A stretch of 64,000 bases of DNA from Ahniella affigens (GCF_003015185.1 NZ_CP027860.1:2604001-2668000); one strand, 5' to 3'; shown: positions 40,501 through 48,678, numbered from the stretch's first letter. Notes: generated from the sequence alone by a model not told the origin. A program made the numbers and translations.

Positions 40501-40836
40501 CGCAGCCTTGATTACTAGACCACCCAGGCTATGCCCGATCAAGACTAGTGGTCGGCTACGAAGTTCCGGTTCACTTGCAAGGGCCTCCATGACCGCCAGC
40601 CCTTGGTCGGGCAATGGCATTGCCTCACCGCGCCAGGCCGACAGCGCCGCATCGTATTCAATGGTCCAAATCGAACACGCCGCATCTATGCCAAGCCACA
40701 TGGGCCAAAACGTCTCCACCTCCGACTTGTTCGACATCCAGGTTTCTATCGGATGTCCACCAAGCCCGTGTACAAAGACGACGCTTAGACCGTCCATGCT
40801 GTCAGCAGCGTGATAAAGGTTATAGATTCTTGCCAT
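37516..40836 (-). CDS. Alpha/beta-hydrolase fused to ~14 pentatricopeptide (PPR) repeats
   Basis: 1106 residues. Residues 1-270 are an alpha/beta hydrolase of the lipase/SERAC1-like kind: VVFVHGLGGHPIETW, nucleophile Ser103 in IGHSLGGLV, ATPHSGSELAKL and a likely catalytic His241 in PEDHFSACKP. Residues about 275-340 form a coiled-coil-like linker (DRVENKIDELPRAVAKEF). TPR-like helices fill about 395-475. Residues 481-928 are 14 tandem 32-residue units ([IV][YV]SW[NT]TLLALASDI, then AARAIMGEMR..K[IV]EP[DN]), which match the PPR motif. A C-terminal helical region follows. The units are near-identical in DNA. PPR proteins are rare in bacteria. Esterase domains of this type act as effectors in NLR-like immune proteins. 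An RNA-triggered esterase is inferred. No signal peptide. Confidence 0.85.
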   Translation of the reverse strand: MARIYNLYHAADSMDGLSVVFVHGLGGHPIETWMSNKSEVETFWPMWLGIDAACSIWTIEYDAALSAWRGEAMPLPDQGLAVMEALASEPELRSRPLVLIGHSLGGLVIKAALCEALTFGAEQRRFRDLADQVRGVAFVATPHSGSELAKLARVLRFLLRTNEQVGNMKSHDAHLRSLKRRFDDVCLSYQFRVKTYSESRGVFIGVRIFGLRIGLPVTVVNATSSESHVNGSYAVPLPEDHFSACKPTDRNAELYCSLIDFLREIRGNRQAGSMPSQIDSIRDDTKRTRVGLDRVENKIDELPRAVAKEFERLVATHERLVATQAATLAALAQQLDGRLVADRPQPVVVSPSLADIAPSIVRISQAADEVARTGDRRAAILTAEVARQSQHRDIAEVRAVAEADSQLLQQIAGYKIDVGDFRGAISDLSEALRGTGERDERRRIRRGLGYALAMEIRRIGTYREARLYFDMVVHCAGTPSRLAFNVLVHLSNDAGVARAIMGEMRAANIEPDIYSWNTLLALASDISAARAIMGEMRAAKIEPDIYSWTTLLALASDIPAARAILGEMRAAKIEPNIVSWNTLLALASDISAARAIMGEMRAAKIEPDIYSWTTLLALASDIPAARAIMGEMRSANIEPDIYSWNTLLALASDISAARAIMGEMRAAKIEPDIYSWTTLLALASDIPAARAIMGEMRAAKIEPDIYSWTTLLALASDIPAARAIMGEMRSAKVEPNIVSWNTLLALASDIPAARAIMGEMRSAKVEPNIVSWNTLLALASDISAARVIMGEMRAANIEPDIYSWNTLLALASDIPAARAIMGEMRSAKVEPNIVSWNTLLALASDISAARAIMGEMRSAKIEPNIVSWTTLLALASDIPTARAIMGEMRSAKVEPNIVSWTTLLALASDISAARAILDEMEEARFLPNEVVATTVARLISSLDEAADLTRYLHRFRVVGPGYLQAVVSRITPLLSAEVLLNWVYGITKELGFSPATQVFGPAIAGYRRQGRIEDALRIVLPFPHLPAAQALLKDARTQRQAEAWLLNQFEAGPEPFNASLALAYFYWSRGDREKLEIWADISLSYPNQHPKRIASIQKLLRPPAAA
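38053..39396 (-). repeat. 96-bp tandem DNA repeats encoding the PPR units
   Basis: Fourteen 96-bp units, the first (39301-39396) and last (38053-38148) diverged, the central twelve nearly identical including at synonymous sites. Differences fall mainly on a few codons: Asn/Thr at unit position 5, Asp/Asn at the last position, Ser/Pro at 15 and Ala/Ser-Lys/Asn near 26-28. This means recent duplication with selected or recombined variation. Confidence 0.9.
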
Positions 40837-40859
40837 CGTTCGAAGCCTATAGCAGCATC

Positions 40860-41110
40860 GTAAACCAAGGGTCTGAAATATTCCCTCCGATTGTGGTCAA
40901 TTTGGACCTTCGCAGCAAGGTCAATTCGACATGGACCAGATCAGTTTCGGCGACGCAGAGTGCGCAGTAAAGAAGAAGCAAACGCGTCGCGAGATCTCCG
41001 TGGCTCAAATGGAACGCGTGATTCCGTGGCAAGACTTATACGGGGAGATCGCGGCGTTCTACCCAAGCGGCGGTCGTGGTCGAACGCCGTATCCGACGCA
41101 GAGCATTAGT
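40860..41110 (+). pseudogene. 5' fragment of a second IS5-family element
   Basis: From ATG 40931 the reading MDQISFGDAECAVKKKQTRR, then EISVAQMERVIPWQDLYGEI and GRGRTPYP is an IS5-type transposase N-terminus, clearly different from the intact copies. It stops matching near 41105. GGGTCTGAAATATTCCCTCC at about 40870-40889 recalls the terminal repeat of the intact elements. The transposase core is lost. 41111-41283 shows nothing recognisable. Confidence 0.75.
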
Positions 41111-41283
41111 TCTAACCTGTTTCTGCGTAAGGTTTGAAAAGGGCGTAAGCCTCCAGCCACCCCACCGCATAAGTCAGCGAGTTGTGCTAACTGCGCTGCT
41201 TCCAAAGGTGCGGCAGCAGCTCATTGAGGCGATCGAGCGGTTGAGCAGGCAAACGCACAAGCACGTCGGAGAGGCAAACCCCT

Positions 41284-41413
41284 CGTGGAAGAGAGAGCTC
41301 CCTGGACACCCACTTTTCCGACTTTTCTGACCCAAAACTCAGAAATCTCCCAATGCGCGGGGCGCCCAAAGCCGCCACCATGACACCTCCCCCAGCCACG
41401 GATGGCTCCCAAC
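41284..41413 (+). repeat. D1 repeat joined to RAYT leader, copy before RAYT fragment 1
   Basis: GAGCTCCCTGGACACCCACT, then the hairpin TTTCTGACCCAAAACTCAGAAA, AATCTCCCAATGCGCGGGGC and a conserved leader (GCCGCCACCATGACACCTCC) running straight into the start of a RAYT gene at 41414. The same unit recurs at about 41708, 45180, 45820, 48455 and 58885. Confidence 0.8.
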
Positions 41414-41707
41414 ATGGCCCTGCCCCGCGATCGTACTGTTCCTCCGAACACCAACGGCTACTACCACTGCATCAGCCGCTGTGTACGGCGGGCTTGGCTT
41501 TGTGGCTACGACAAGGTCAATGACATCGACTATGGCTATCGGCGGAAATGGGTCGAGGAACGCATCTTGTTACTGGCGGAGGCCTTCGCTGTTTCGATTT
41601 ATGCCTATGCCGTCATGAGCAATCACTTGCATGTCGTCCTGAAGGTGGATGCGTCGGCGGCCAAGGATTGGTCGGATGAAGAGGTCGCCAGGCGCTGGTG
41701 TGTCGGA
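41414..41707 (+). pseudogene. REP-associated tyrosine transposase (RAYT), truncated copy 1
   Basis: 98 codons from ATG 41414: MALPRDRTVPPNTNGYYHCI, then SRCVRRAWLCGYD, a basic RKWVEERILLLAEAF stretch, and AVMSNHLHVVLKVD, which is the HUH motif of RAYT Y1 transposases. The catalytic Tyr and the C-terminal half are lost because a new D1 unit interrupts the gene at 41708 after ARRWC. RAYTs normally mobilise REP palindromes. Confidence 0.88.
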
Positions 41708-41837
41708 CCTCCCTGTAGGACCTCCCTGGACAGCCACTTTTCCGATTTTTCTGAGCCAAATCTCAGAAATTTCCCAATGCGCGGGGCGCTCCAGGCCGCC
41801 ACCATGACGCCTCCCCCAGCCATGGATGGCTCCCTAT
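41708..41837 (+). repeat. D1 unit inserted inside a RAYT gene
   Basis: Begins GACCTCCCTGTAGGACCTCC, then CTGGACAGCCACTTTTCCG, the hairpin TTTCTGAGCCAAATCTCAGAAA, and the RAYT leader, running into RAYT fragment 2. So one truncated RAYT unit is followed head-to-tail by another. Confidence 0.8.
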
Positions 41838-42051
41838 ATGGCCCTACCCCGCGATCGAACCGTTCCGCCGAACACTAACGCCTACTACCACTGCATCAGC
41901 CGCTGCGTGCGGCGAGCTTGGCTTTGTGGCTACGACAAGGTCAAAGACATCGACTACGGCTATCGGCGAAAGTGGGTCGAGGAACGCATCTTGTTGTTGG
42001 CGGAGGCGTTCGCGGTTTCGATTTACGCCTATGCCGTCATGAGCAACCACT
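41838..42051 (+). pseudogene. RAYT transposase, truncated copy 2
   Basis: From ATG 41838: MALPRDRTVPPNTNAYYHCI onward, almost identical to copy 1 up to AVMSNHLQ. It breaks exactly inside the HUH motif (the second His codon) into another D1 variant, CCATGGACAGCCACTTCTCC, at about 42061. Neither copy can be active. Confidence 0.85.
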
Positions 42052-42297
42052 TGCAAAACCCTCCATGGACAGCCACTTCTCCGAACTTTCCGACCCCAAG
42101 CCCCAAGGTCGCACAAAGTACCGTCGCAGCTGCGCCGTCACTATGGCGCCCTCCCCTGCCGATATGGCGCCATCCCAAGAGCGCGCCGGAACAGGTATCC
42201 CGTCAGTCCTCAGCCCGTCCCAGGACTCCTAGCCAGCTCAGTTTGACGCCCAACCGTCCGCACCGCCAAAATGATCGCAGCGGGATTGGAGGCATGT

Positions 42298-43278
42298 TTG
42301 CGGTTTTGGTGGGTCAATCAGAACCAAACCTATCGGCACGAAGTGCCGGGTGGCTACCTTTGGTCGCCGAAACGCAATCAAGGCAACCGTACCAATCCGT
42401 TTTACGAATTCATGCGTGAAGTCGCTCCTGGCGATCTCGTCTTCTCGTTCTGCGATGGGCTGATCAAAGCAATCGGCATTGCACGATCTTATGGTTACGA
42501 ATCACCAAAGCCGATTGAATTTGGATCGGTCGGCGCATACTGGGAACAGATCGGTTGGCGCGTCGATGCCTCATTCCAAGAACTGCTGCATCCGATTCGG
42601 CCAGCCGCGCATATGGATCAGTTGGCACCCAAGCTGCCAGCCCGATACGCGCCAATTCAGAGCAACGGCCGCGGCCTGCAGAGCGTCTATCTGACCCGAT
42701 TGCCGGATCCGTTGGCGTTGGCCCTGGCTGATCTGATCGGGCGCGAGGCGCACAATCTGATCAACGCATTGCGCGCACAAGACCAACCCATCGAACCGGT
42801 ACAGACCGGGCTGGTGGAATGGGAACAACATCAACTTGCGACCATTGCAACCGATTCCAGCCTGGCCGAGACCGACCGCAAGGCAGTCATTCTCGCTCGC
42901 CGCGGTCAGGGCCTGTTCCGAACACGGGTAATGCAGAAGGAACGCCGTTGCCGAATCACCGGCGTTGACCAACTGGAGTATCTCCGCGCAAGTCACTGCA
43001 AGCCATGGCGCGATGCAAGCCACGAAGAGCGGCTCGACGGCGACAATGGCTTACTCCTCTCGCCCGATGTTGACCATCTTTTTGATCGCGGGCTGATCAG
43101 CTTTGAAGACAAGGGCAAAGTCCTCGTGTCTCCCGTCGCACACCGCGGTTCCCTGATTCGAATGGGACTGGATCCCGACTCACTCACCAATGCCGGCGCG
43201 TTTTCTACGGCACAACAGAAGTACCTTGAGTACCACCGAGCCCAAGTATTCCTGCAAGCGAGGCTTCGGGAAACTTGA
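42298..43278 (+). CDS. HNH endonuclease with N-terminal EVE-like domain
   Basis: 326 residues if translation starts at TTG 42298, which has GGATTGGAGG just upstream and gives the family start RFWWVNQNQTYRHEV. A longer reading from ATG 42271 is possible but reaches towards repeat DNA. The N-terminal part (GGYLWSPKRN, then PGDLVFSFCDGLIKAIGIA) looks like a PUA/EVE-like base-binding domain. The C-terminal HNH nuclease shows CRITGV, ASHCKPWRDAS, DGDNGLLLSPDVDHLFDRG: His, Asn, His in order. This architecture is typical of restriction-like (type IV-like) nucleases that act on modified or foreign DNA. It follows RAYT debris; GC-rich DNA lies on both sides. Confidence 0.82.
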   Translation: MRFWWVNQNQTYRHEVPGGYLWSPKRNQGNRTNPFYEFMREVAPGDLVFSFCDGLIKAIGIARSYGYESPKPIEFGSVGAYWEQIGWRVDASFQELLHPIRPAAHMDQLAPKLPARYAPIQSNGRGLQSVYLTRLPDPLALALADLIGREAHNLINALRAQDQPIEPVQTGLVEWEQHQLATIATDSSLAETDRKAVILARRGQGLFRTRVMQKERRCRITGVDQLEYLRASHCKPWRDASHEERLDGDNGLLLSPDVDHLFDRGLISFEDKGKVLVSPVAHRGSLIRMGLDPDSLTNAGAFSTAQQKYLEYHRAQVFLQARLRET

Positions 43279-43533
43279 TCGGCTAAAATCCATCCAGCAT
43301 CGTGCACAGGTATTGAAAGCTCACCATTCTCTCGACTGACGCTGCCCCTCCGAATGGCGGTCCGCGACCCGCCGTCCTAGCCGGTGCGCAAGAGCGAAAT
43401 TGACATGTTTCAGCTAGTCCGGAAATTGCTGGATAGGTCTTGGGGCCGTTCACTGGCCGGCCTGGCGTCTTCTTGACCCTGCACCCACTTCAGACCTTGC
43501 GTTACGCTTCGCCCACCTATCGCTGGAGAGAAC

Positions 43534-44298
43534 ATGTTTTCAGTAGCCTACTTGCAGGACTTAGGCAGTGGCCGGCTCGGCATCGAAGAGCAGCTACTGA
43601 AGCAAGCGTTCGAACAGTGGCAAGTGCCGGTAGAACTTTATACGATCAAGCGGATCCATAAGCGGAGTCTTCCGCTAACACTGAACTCGTTCATCGCGGG
43701 CGACTTGGACGCCATGCATGGCGCAATGCGCCAACTTGGAATCGAAGCACCAACGCCGGACGACTACCCTGAATGCCTGAGTCCCTTTCTGCAACGGCGC
43801 GTCTGGCGCGCCACACTCGGCACTGCCGAATACCAGATACTTCAAGAATCGGGACAACCGCTCTTTATCAAGCCCGCCGAGCGCCGCAAGAGCTTCGTGG
43901 GCGCGGTGTTCTCACACCCCAGTGATATCGCTCAGTTTGGAACCGTAAGTCGACGGCAGGAGGTTTGGTGCTCCGAGGTCGTCAATTGGATATCCGAGTA
44001 TCGGGTGTATGTGATCGGCACCGAAACCGTTGCGATTGGGCACTACAGTGGCGATCCCCTCGTTCATGTGGATTTGTCGGTAGTGAGGGCTGCCGTAGAA
44101 ACCTATTTTCGCTCTGGCCGGGCGCCATGCGCATACGCTATCGATTTCGGCGTGCTTTCAACTGGCCAGACCGCGCTCGTGGAATCGAATGATGGCTTTT
44201 CCGTCGGTGCCTATCATATCGGCGCCATTGAGTATGCCTCGATGGTCACCGCGCGGTGGCGAGAGCTTGTTGAGTCCTCGAAATCAGGGCCGTCGTAA
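43534..44298 (+). CDS. ATP-grasp protein, R2K clade (DUF4343-like)
   Basis: 254 residues, ATG 43534 preceded by GGAGAG. The ATP-grasp core is seen in PLFIKPAERRKSFVGAVF, EVWCSEVVNWISEYRVYVIG, GHYSGDP and the metal-binding end YAIDFGVLSTGQTALVESNDGFSVGAY. R2K-type ATP-grasps are known from phage and bacterial conflict loci and are thought to add an amino acid or peptide to a protein or RNA target. It is a single gene between D-type repeats (about 43340-43445 and 44310-44490). The target is unknown. Confidence 0.8.
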   Translation: MFSVAYLQDLGSGRLGIEEQLLKQAFEQWQVPVELYTIKRIHKRSLPLTLNSFIAGDLDAMHGAMRQLGIEAPTPDDYPECLSPFLQRRVWRATLGTAEYQILQESGQPLFIKPAERRKSFVGAVFSHPSDIAQFGTVSRRQEVWCSEVVNWISEYRVYVIGTETVAIGHYSGDPLVHVDLSVVRAAVETYFRSGRAPCAYAIDFGVLSTGQTALVESNDGFSVGAYHIGAIEYASMVTARWRELVESSKSGPS

Positions 44299-44600
44299 CA
44301 GTTGACGTCTCTATGAATGGCCCCTTCTCCGAGTTCACTGAGCCATATCTCGGACGTCCGCCAATGCGCGCGCCGTTCCACAGAAATCCTCCAATGCGCG
44401 CAGAGCTCTATGCCAGCATCAAGACGCCTCTCCCAGCCACGGATGGCTCACATCATCGCCTCACCCCGCGATCACAGCGTTCCGCCCCGTAAGCATGCTG
44501 GGCTTTCAACTCTCAGCCAGCCAACGCCAACTAGAGCGGGGCCTCACAACGCCATCCAAGTCAACTAGGCATGCAATTGGTCTTCAGCTTGAATGATCTG
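44299..44600 (+). repeat. Degenerate D1/RAYT-leader copy
   Basis: 44310-44500 contains weakened D1 and RAYT-leader sequence (GCCCCTTCTCCGAGTTCACTG ... CCAATGCGCGC, AGACGCCTCTCCCAGCCACG, CCGCGATCACAGCGTTCCGC), same orientation as other copies. No gene. Confidence 0.6.
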
Positions 44601-45029
44601 TCACGACCCAAACTCGCAGCTTTCGGAACCGACGACGAACGCACCCTCAATTCGATAGCGGGAGGTGAAAAGCAGTGAGCCCAAGGGGGACACGCTCACA
44701 GAGTACTCAATGCCGTAATGCTGTAGTGTGGTCCATAGACCTATTTCCGCTGCAATATGAGTGACAAGGTTAAGGTCCTCGATTTCATGTGCCACCAGAT
44801 ACTCGTAGCTGTCTTCTGGGAAGCCATCACTGTCCGACAATTCCAAAGACTCGCATGAAGGGAAATAGGTGGCTCGAATCCGTTCAGCCGCCGCGAGCGC
44901 TGGATCCTCGCGGTGTTCCGCGGCCCAGGCATCCGCAAGTTCTAACCTGTCGCAAAGACTGAGCGTCGACCACCAAACCAGGGTCGATTCGTCTCTAGCA
45001 ACTGGATCAGGAACTTCCGGAAAGTGCAC
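44601..45029 (-). CDS. Hypothetical acidic protein
   Basis: 142 residues, not recognised. Acidic; a helical first half (LCDRLELADAWAAEHREDPAL) and a more beta-like end (YGIEYSVSVSPLGSLLFTSRYRIEGAFVV). No signal peptide or membrane segment. An isolated gene between D-type repeats on both sides, in reverse orientation to its neighbours. Codon use is ordinary, which supports a real gene. An immunity or small regulatory protein is possible but not supported. Confidence 0.5.
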   Translation of the reverse strand: MHFPEVPDPVARDESTLVWWSTLSLCDRLELADAWAAEHREDPALAAAERIRATYFPSCESLELSDSDGFPEDSYEYLVAHEIEDLNLVTHIAAEIGLWTTLQHYGIEYSVSVSPLGSLLFTSRYRIEGAFVVGSESCEFGS

Positions 45030-46377
45030 TGGGATCCCTTTACTTGATCTAAGCCAACGCTAGCTGGCAGCATCCTGGCGAGCCAAGCATCACTACTGTA
45101 TCAAATTGAACTAATTGCATACGGAAAACCGATGGACACTCACTTCCTGAATGCCGCCACGATGTGATCACGGTGTGTGACCTCCTTGGAGACCTCCCTG
45201 GACGAGGCGCGGGACCTCCCTGGACAGCCACTTTTCCGACCTCCCGTGGACAGCCACTTTTCCGATTTTTCTGACCCGATCCTCAGAAATCTCCCAATGC
45301 GCGCGACGTTCAAGGCCGTCACCAAACCATTCGCGGACACCCACCTGTTTGGCGATCCAAGCCAGTTGCTCGCCGAGCGGATGGCCCATGCTCTCCAACC
45401 GGCTGCCCGTGTCCCGCCGTCCTCGCCGGTGCACAGGAGCCCGATTCACAAGTTTCAGCTGGACCGAAGATCGCCGGGCAGGTCACGACTGAATTCAAGG
45501 TCGAAGCGGCGGAGTTGGCGGAGTCGGTCGGGATAATGGCTCCCCAGAATGGTTGGAATCGAACAGGTTTGGGCATCGCCTTCGCGCCGACGATGGCATT
45601 GCCCAGAATCCGTTCTAGCCCCATCCCAATCCGCATCGACGCGCTTTGACAGAGTCGAAGAAGGGCCCGAAACGAGTCCGGGCCCATCGTCACTACTTCA
45701 TCGAGAACCCTTGGACGCCCATCGGCGTGCCGAACCCAACCCGGCTCGCGGCACGTGGCTGTCCAATGCTGTCGCGGTCCAATGCTGTTCGCTGTCCAAT
45801 GCTGTCCTTGTGGGGACCTCCCTGGACAGCCACTTTTCCGACTTTTCTGACCCTAATCTCAGACGACCTCTCGTGGACAGCCACTTTTCCGTCTGCATAT
45901 CCGTCCAGGAACGGTTCGATCAAAGTGGCTGTCCACCCGCCCCCGCCTCCAATGCGCGTCGCGTTCCAACCCCCTCCATGACACCTACCCCAGCCACGGA
46001 TGGCTCCCAAGATGGCCCTACCCCGCGATCGCACCGTTCCGCCGAACACCAACGGCTACTTCGACTGCATCAGTCGCTGTCCGCGCAACACTGATCCGTG
46101 CGGCTTACTTTCAGGCTTGGCAACAACTTTCTCCCCACCCATATCTCTAGCCTAGATCCGCGGTATTGAGTCGCTCAATCCGGTCTCCGAGAAGTGGGGG
46201 CAGGACCACTCTCTAGCGCGTCCTCGTCCAAACCGCGCTCGACTTTGGCTACTATACGAATGCCTGCACAATTCGAATTGTGGATCGCTCGCATACGCTG
46301 ACTGCTTCCGCCCCATGCGTCGCAGCTTTTCCTTGCAACTCACATCAATGCTCGACCGCCGAGAGAAACGCCACACG
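45030..46377 (+). repeat. 1.3-kb repeat graveyard (D1 units, RAYT 5' fragment)
   Basis: 45180-45310: GACCTCCCTGGACAGCCACT twice, hairpin, CAATGCGCGCG. 45334-45352: GCGGACACCCACCTGTTTGG. 45654-45690: GAAGAAGGGCCCG / CGGGCCC stem. 45815-45990: two D1 units, then CAAAGTGGCTGTCCACCCGC. 45975-46092: RAYT leader and the first 25 or so RAYT codons, ending in TCGCTGTCCGCGC. The coding frames here are fragmentary and none is called as a gene. Confidence 0.65.
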
Positions 46378-47127
46378 ATGCCAAGTCACTTTTCAACCAT
46401 CGGCCTTCCCCTTAGTAGCCAAGCAGATTATGGCGCGCTCGCAAATCGCGTCGGACCGCTCGCAACACCAATCGAAGTGCCCAATGGCGTGTATTGGCGG
46501 TGGGTATCAGATTGCGGTGCGGAAGTCTGGCTGCAAACCAACACGGATAACGAGCTGGTGGGCATGACGCCGTTCTACAGCGGTCGTGCCGAGGTAAGTG
46601 TTCGGCTCACCAATCGCGTCGTGCGGCAAGACGACTCCCCGCTTGAGGGGGCGTTTCACGCTTGGGCCGACCCTGACCAGAATAACCCTGATTCCGGTGC
46701 CTACCCATTCGTATTCGATGTTGTTGACTTCGATAGGTTTGGTGACATCGCCTTGCCGACTACTGCCAAGGCCCAGATTGCCGCATTCGCCCATGAAGTA
46801 TCGGTTTACCAGACAGTTCATTCATACAATGAATCGCAATCGGGCGAACTGAAGTTCGCGTCGCAATCATTCATACCTTCCGGCCTGTTTGCAAGCGGTG
46901 GCGAATCGACAGAGCCGCCGAACTCGATAGCATTCTTCACCGGTCACATCATCGCTATGGAACTCAGGACGAATTGCCTAACAGGAGCACAATACTATTG
47001 GGCACTCGTTGAGACACTTGGCGGCTCTTTTGATGTCGTCATCGATCCAGAACTATGTGACGCAAGCCCTGTCGTGGGTGGCGTCATTTCCGGCTCGTTT
47101 TGGCTTTGTGGGCGACTGATCGACTAG
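46378..47127 (+). CDS. Hypothetical protein of an unnamed cytoplasmic family
   Basis: 249 residues from ATG 46378 (MPSHFSTIGLPLSSQADYG). The reading from 46315 lacks family-like sequence. Beta-rich: NGVYWRWVSDCGAEVWLQTN, GRAEVSVRLTNRVV, AFHAWADPDQNNPDSGAYPF and a final GGVISGSFWLCGRL. No signal peptide or catalytic motif that can be named. Similar stand-alone proteins occur in many proteobacteria, some beside polymorphic-toxin genes, so an immunity-type role is one option. The intact IS5 copy 2 lies 84 bp downstream. Confidence 0.65.
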   Translation: MPSHFSTIGLPLSSQADYGALANRVGPLATPIEVPNGVYWRWVSDCGAEVWLQTNTDNELVGMTPFYSGRAEVSVRLTNRVVRQDDSPLEGAFHAWADPDQNNPDSGAYPFVFDVVDFDRFGDIALPTTAKAQIAAFAHEVSVYQTVHSYNESQSGELKFASQSFIPSGLFASGGESTEPPNSIAFFTGHIIAMELRTNCLTGAQYYWALVETLGGSFDVVIDPELCDASPVVGGVISGSFWLCGRLID

Positions 47128-47211
47128 GGCGACCATACCAAAGCGGAAGTCGATGACTGCCAGGGCGAACTCGGGGAACTCATCTCTCGATCGGTTAAAC
47201 CCAGCCTCTAA

Positions 47212-48434
47212 GGAGGGTCTGAACAAGTCCCGCAATTTCTGGTTAGATACAGGTGTTGCGGCGAGGTTATTTCAGCATGGACCAGATGAGTTTCGGTGAC
47301 GCGGAATATGCGGCTAAGAAGAAGCAGACGCGTCGGGAGGTATTCCTAGCCGAGATGGAGCAAGTCGTGCCGTGGGCAGCATTGCTGAAGGACATTGAGT
47401 CGGTTTATCCGGTCGCCGGTCGCGGCCGTCGCCCGTACCCCGTTGAAGTGATGCTCCGGGTTCACCTGATGCAGAACTGGTTTGGGTTGAGCGATCCGGC
47501 GATGGAAGAAGCGCTGTATGAGATCGTGTCGATTCGGAACTTTGCCGGTCTGACGCTGAGCGGCAGCATTCCAGACGAGACGACGATCCTGAACTTTCGG
47601 CGTCTGATTGAGACGAATGATTTGGCTTCGTCGATACTGGAGCGGATCAACGGTCATTTGTCGCGCAAGGGCTTGCTGCTGAAGCGTGGCACGATCGTCG
47701 ATGCGACGATCATCGCGGCACCGAGTTCGACGAAGAACTCAGACGGTGAGCGGGATCCTGAGATGCACCAGACGAAGAAGGGCAACCAGTGGTACTTCGG
47801 CATGAAGGCGCATATTGGCGTGGATGCTGACAGTGGTCTGGTCCACACAGTGGTGACGTCGGCAGCCAATGATGCCGATGTTGATCACGTTGAAAGCCTG
47901 CTGCACGGCAAGGAAGAGACAGTATGGGCAGATGCGGGCTACCAGGGCGCCGACAAAAACATGCGCGAGAACCATCCGCGCAAGCAGCGCTTCCCTGAGT
48001 GGAGGATTGCGATGCGCCGAAGCGCGATCAAGGCGATGGAAGAAGGTCGGGCAAAGAGCAATATCGTGAAGATCGAGCGTAGGAAGGCGCAGGTTCGCGC
48101 GCGAGTCGAGCATGCGTTTCAGAAGGTGAAGTGCTTCTTTGGGTACAACAAGGCGCGCTTCAAGGGATTGGCCAAGAACACCAGTCACATCGTCACCCTG
48201 TTCGCGCTGGCCAATTTGCATCGTGTCAGAAAAGTGCTACTTGAAACTGCAGGGGAGTTGCGCCCGAAGTTCGCGAGCTGATCACGAAAGAGGGGCAAAG
48301 TAGCGCCAGAACCGCTTTCCCAAGTGAAGAACGATACCGATTAGGAAGGATACTTAACGGATCACCGACCGAAACCCGCCTGAGAATCCGGAGGACGGAA
48401 TCCATCGCCAAAAACCGACTTGTTCAGACCCTCC
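47212..48434 (+). mobile_element. Intact IS5-group insertion sequence, copy 2
   Basis: 1223 bp, terminal repeats as in copy 1, 4-bp direct repeats CTAA at 47208-47211 and 48435-48438. Orientation is opposite to copy 1. Its own perfect target duplication shows an independent insertion. The site is non-coding. Confidence 0.95.
47277..48281 (+). CDS. IS5-family transposase, copy 2
   Basis: 334 residues from ATG 47277, with the translated sequence identical to copy 1 at 30755-31759. The DDE-bearing segments (VDATII, WADAGYQGAD, ARVEHAFQ) are intact. A GTG at 47253 would add eight residues, but the GAGG before ATG 47277 favours the shorter form. Confidence 0.95.
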   Translation: MDQMSFGDAEYAAKKKQTRREVFLAEMEQVVPWAALLKDIESVYPVAGRGRRPYPVEVMLRVHLMQNWFGLSDPAMEEALYEIVSIRNFAGLTLSGSIPDETTILNFRRLIETNDLASSILERINGHLSRKGLLLKRGTIVDATIIAAPSSTKNSDGERDPEMHQTKKGNQWYFGMKAHIGVDADSGLVHTVVTSAANDADVDHVESLLHGKEETVWADAGYQGADKNMRENHPRKQRFPEWRIAMRRSAIKAMEEGRAKSNIVKIERRKAQVRARVEHAFQKVKCFFGYNKARFKGLAKNTSHIVTLFALANLHRVRKVLLETAGELRPKFAS

Positions 48435-48454
48435 CTAAAGCACCATCGCTGCGG

Positions 48455-48678
48455 TGACCTCCCTGGACAGCCACTTTTCCGATTTTTCTGAGCCAAATCT
48501 CAGAAATCTCCTAATGCGACCGGCACTCCAAGCCGCCACCATGACGCCTCCCCCAGCCACGGATGGCTCCCCATATGGCCCTGCCCCGCGATCGGCAGAA
48601 CTTGTGGACACCCACTTTCTCGATTCCTCTGCGATACGATCTGGGCGCGTCACTTACTTGCCCTGGACCGTTCCGACG
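48455..48678 (+). repeat. D1 unit, RAYT leader and phospholipase-copy flank
   Basis: ACCTCCCTGGACAGCCACTT, hairpin TTTCTGAGCCAAATCTCAGAAA, RAYT leader to CCCCGCGATCG, then CAGAACTTGTGGACACCCACT, which repeats the flank seen beside phospholipase copy 1 at about 33968-33990. Confidence 0.75.

Noticed and set aside
45549-46094. A 181-codon frame in the repeat-rich stretch.
   Set aside because: It is stitched from D1 units and a RAYT 5' fragment and has no independent protein similarity.
30602-48434. The two IS5 copies in opposite orientation might bound a composite transposon carrying the PPR and HNH genes.
   Set aside because: Each copy has its own matching 4-bp duplication (CTTA/CTTA and CTAA/CTAA), so both inserted independently; a composite transposition would share outer duplications. 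An inversion between them is also excluded because each pair of flanks is intact.
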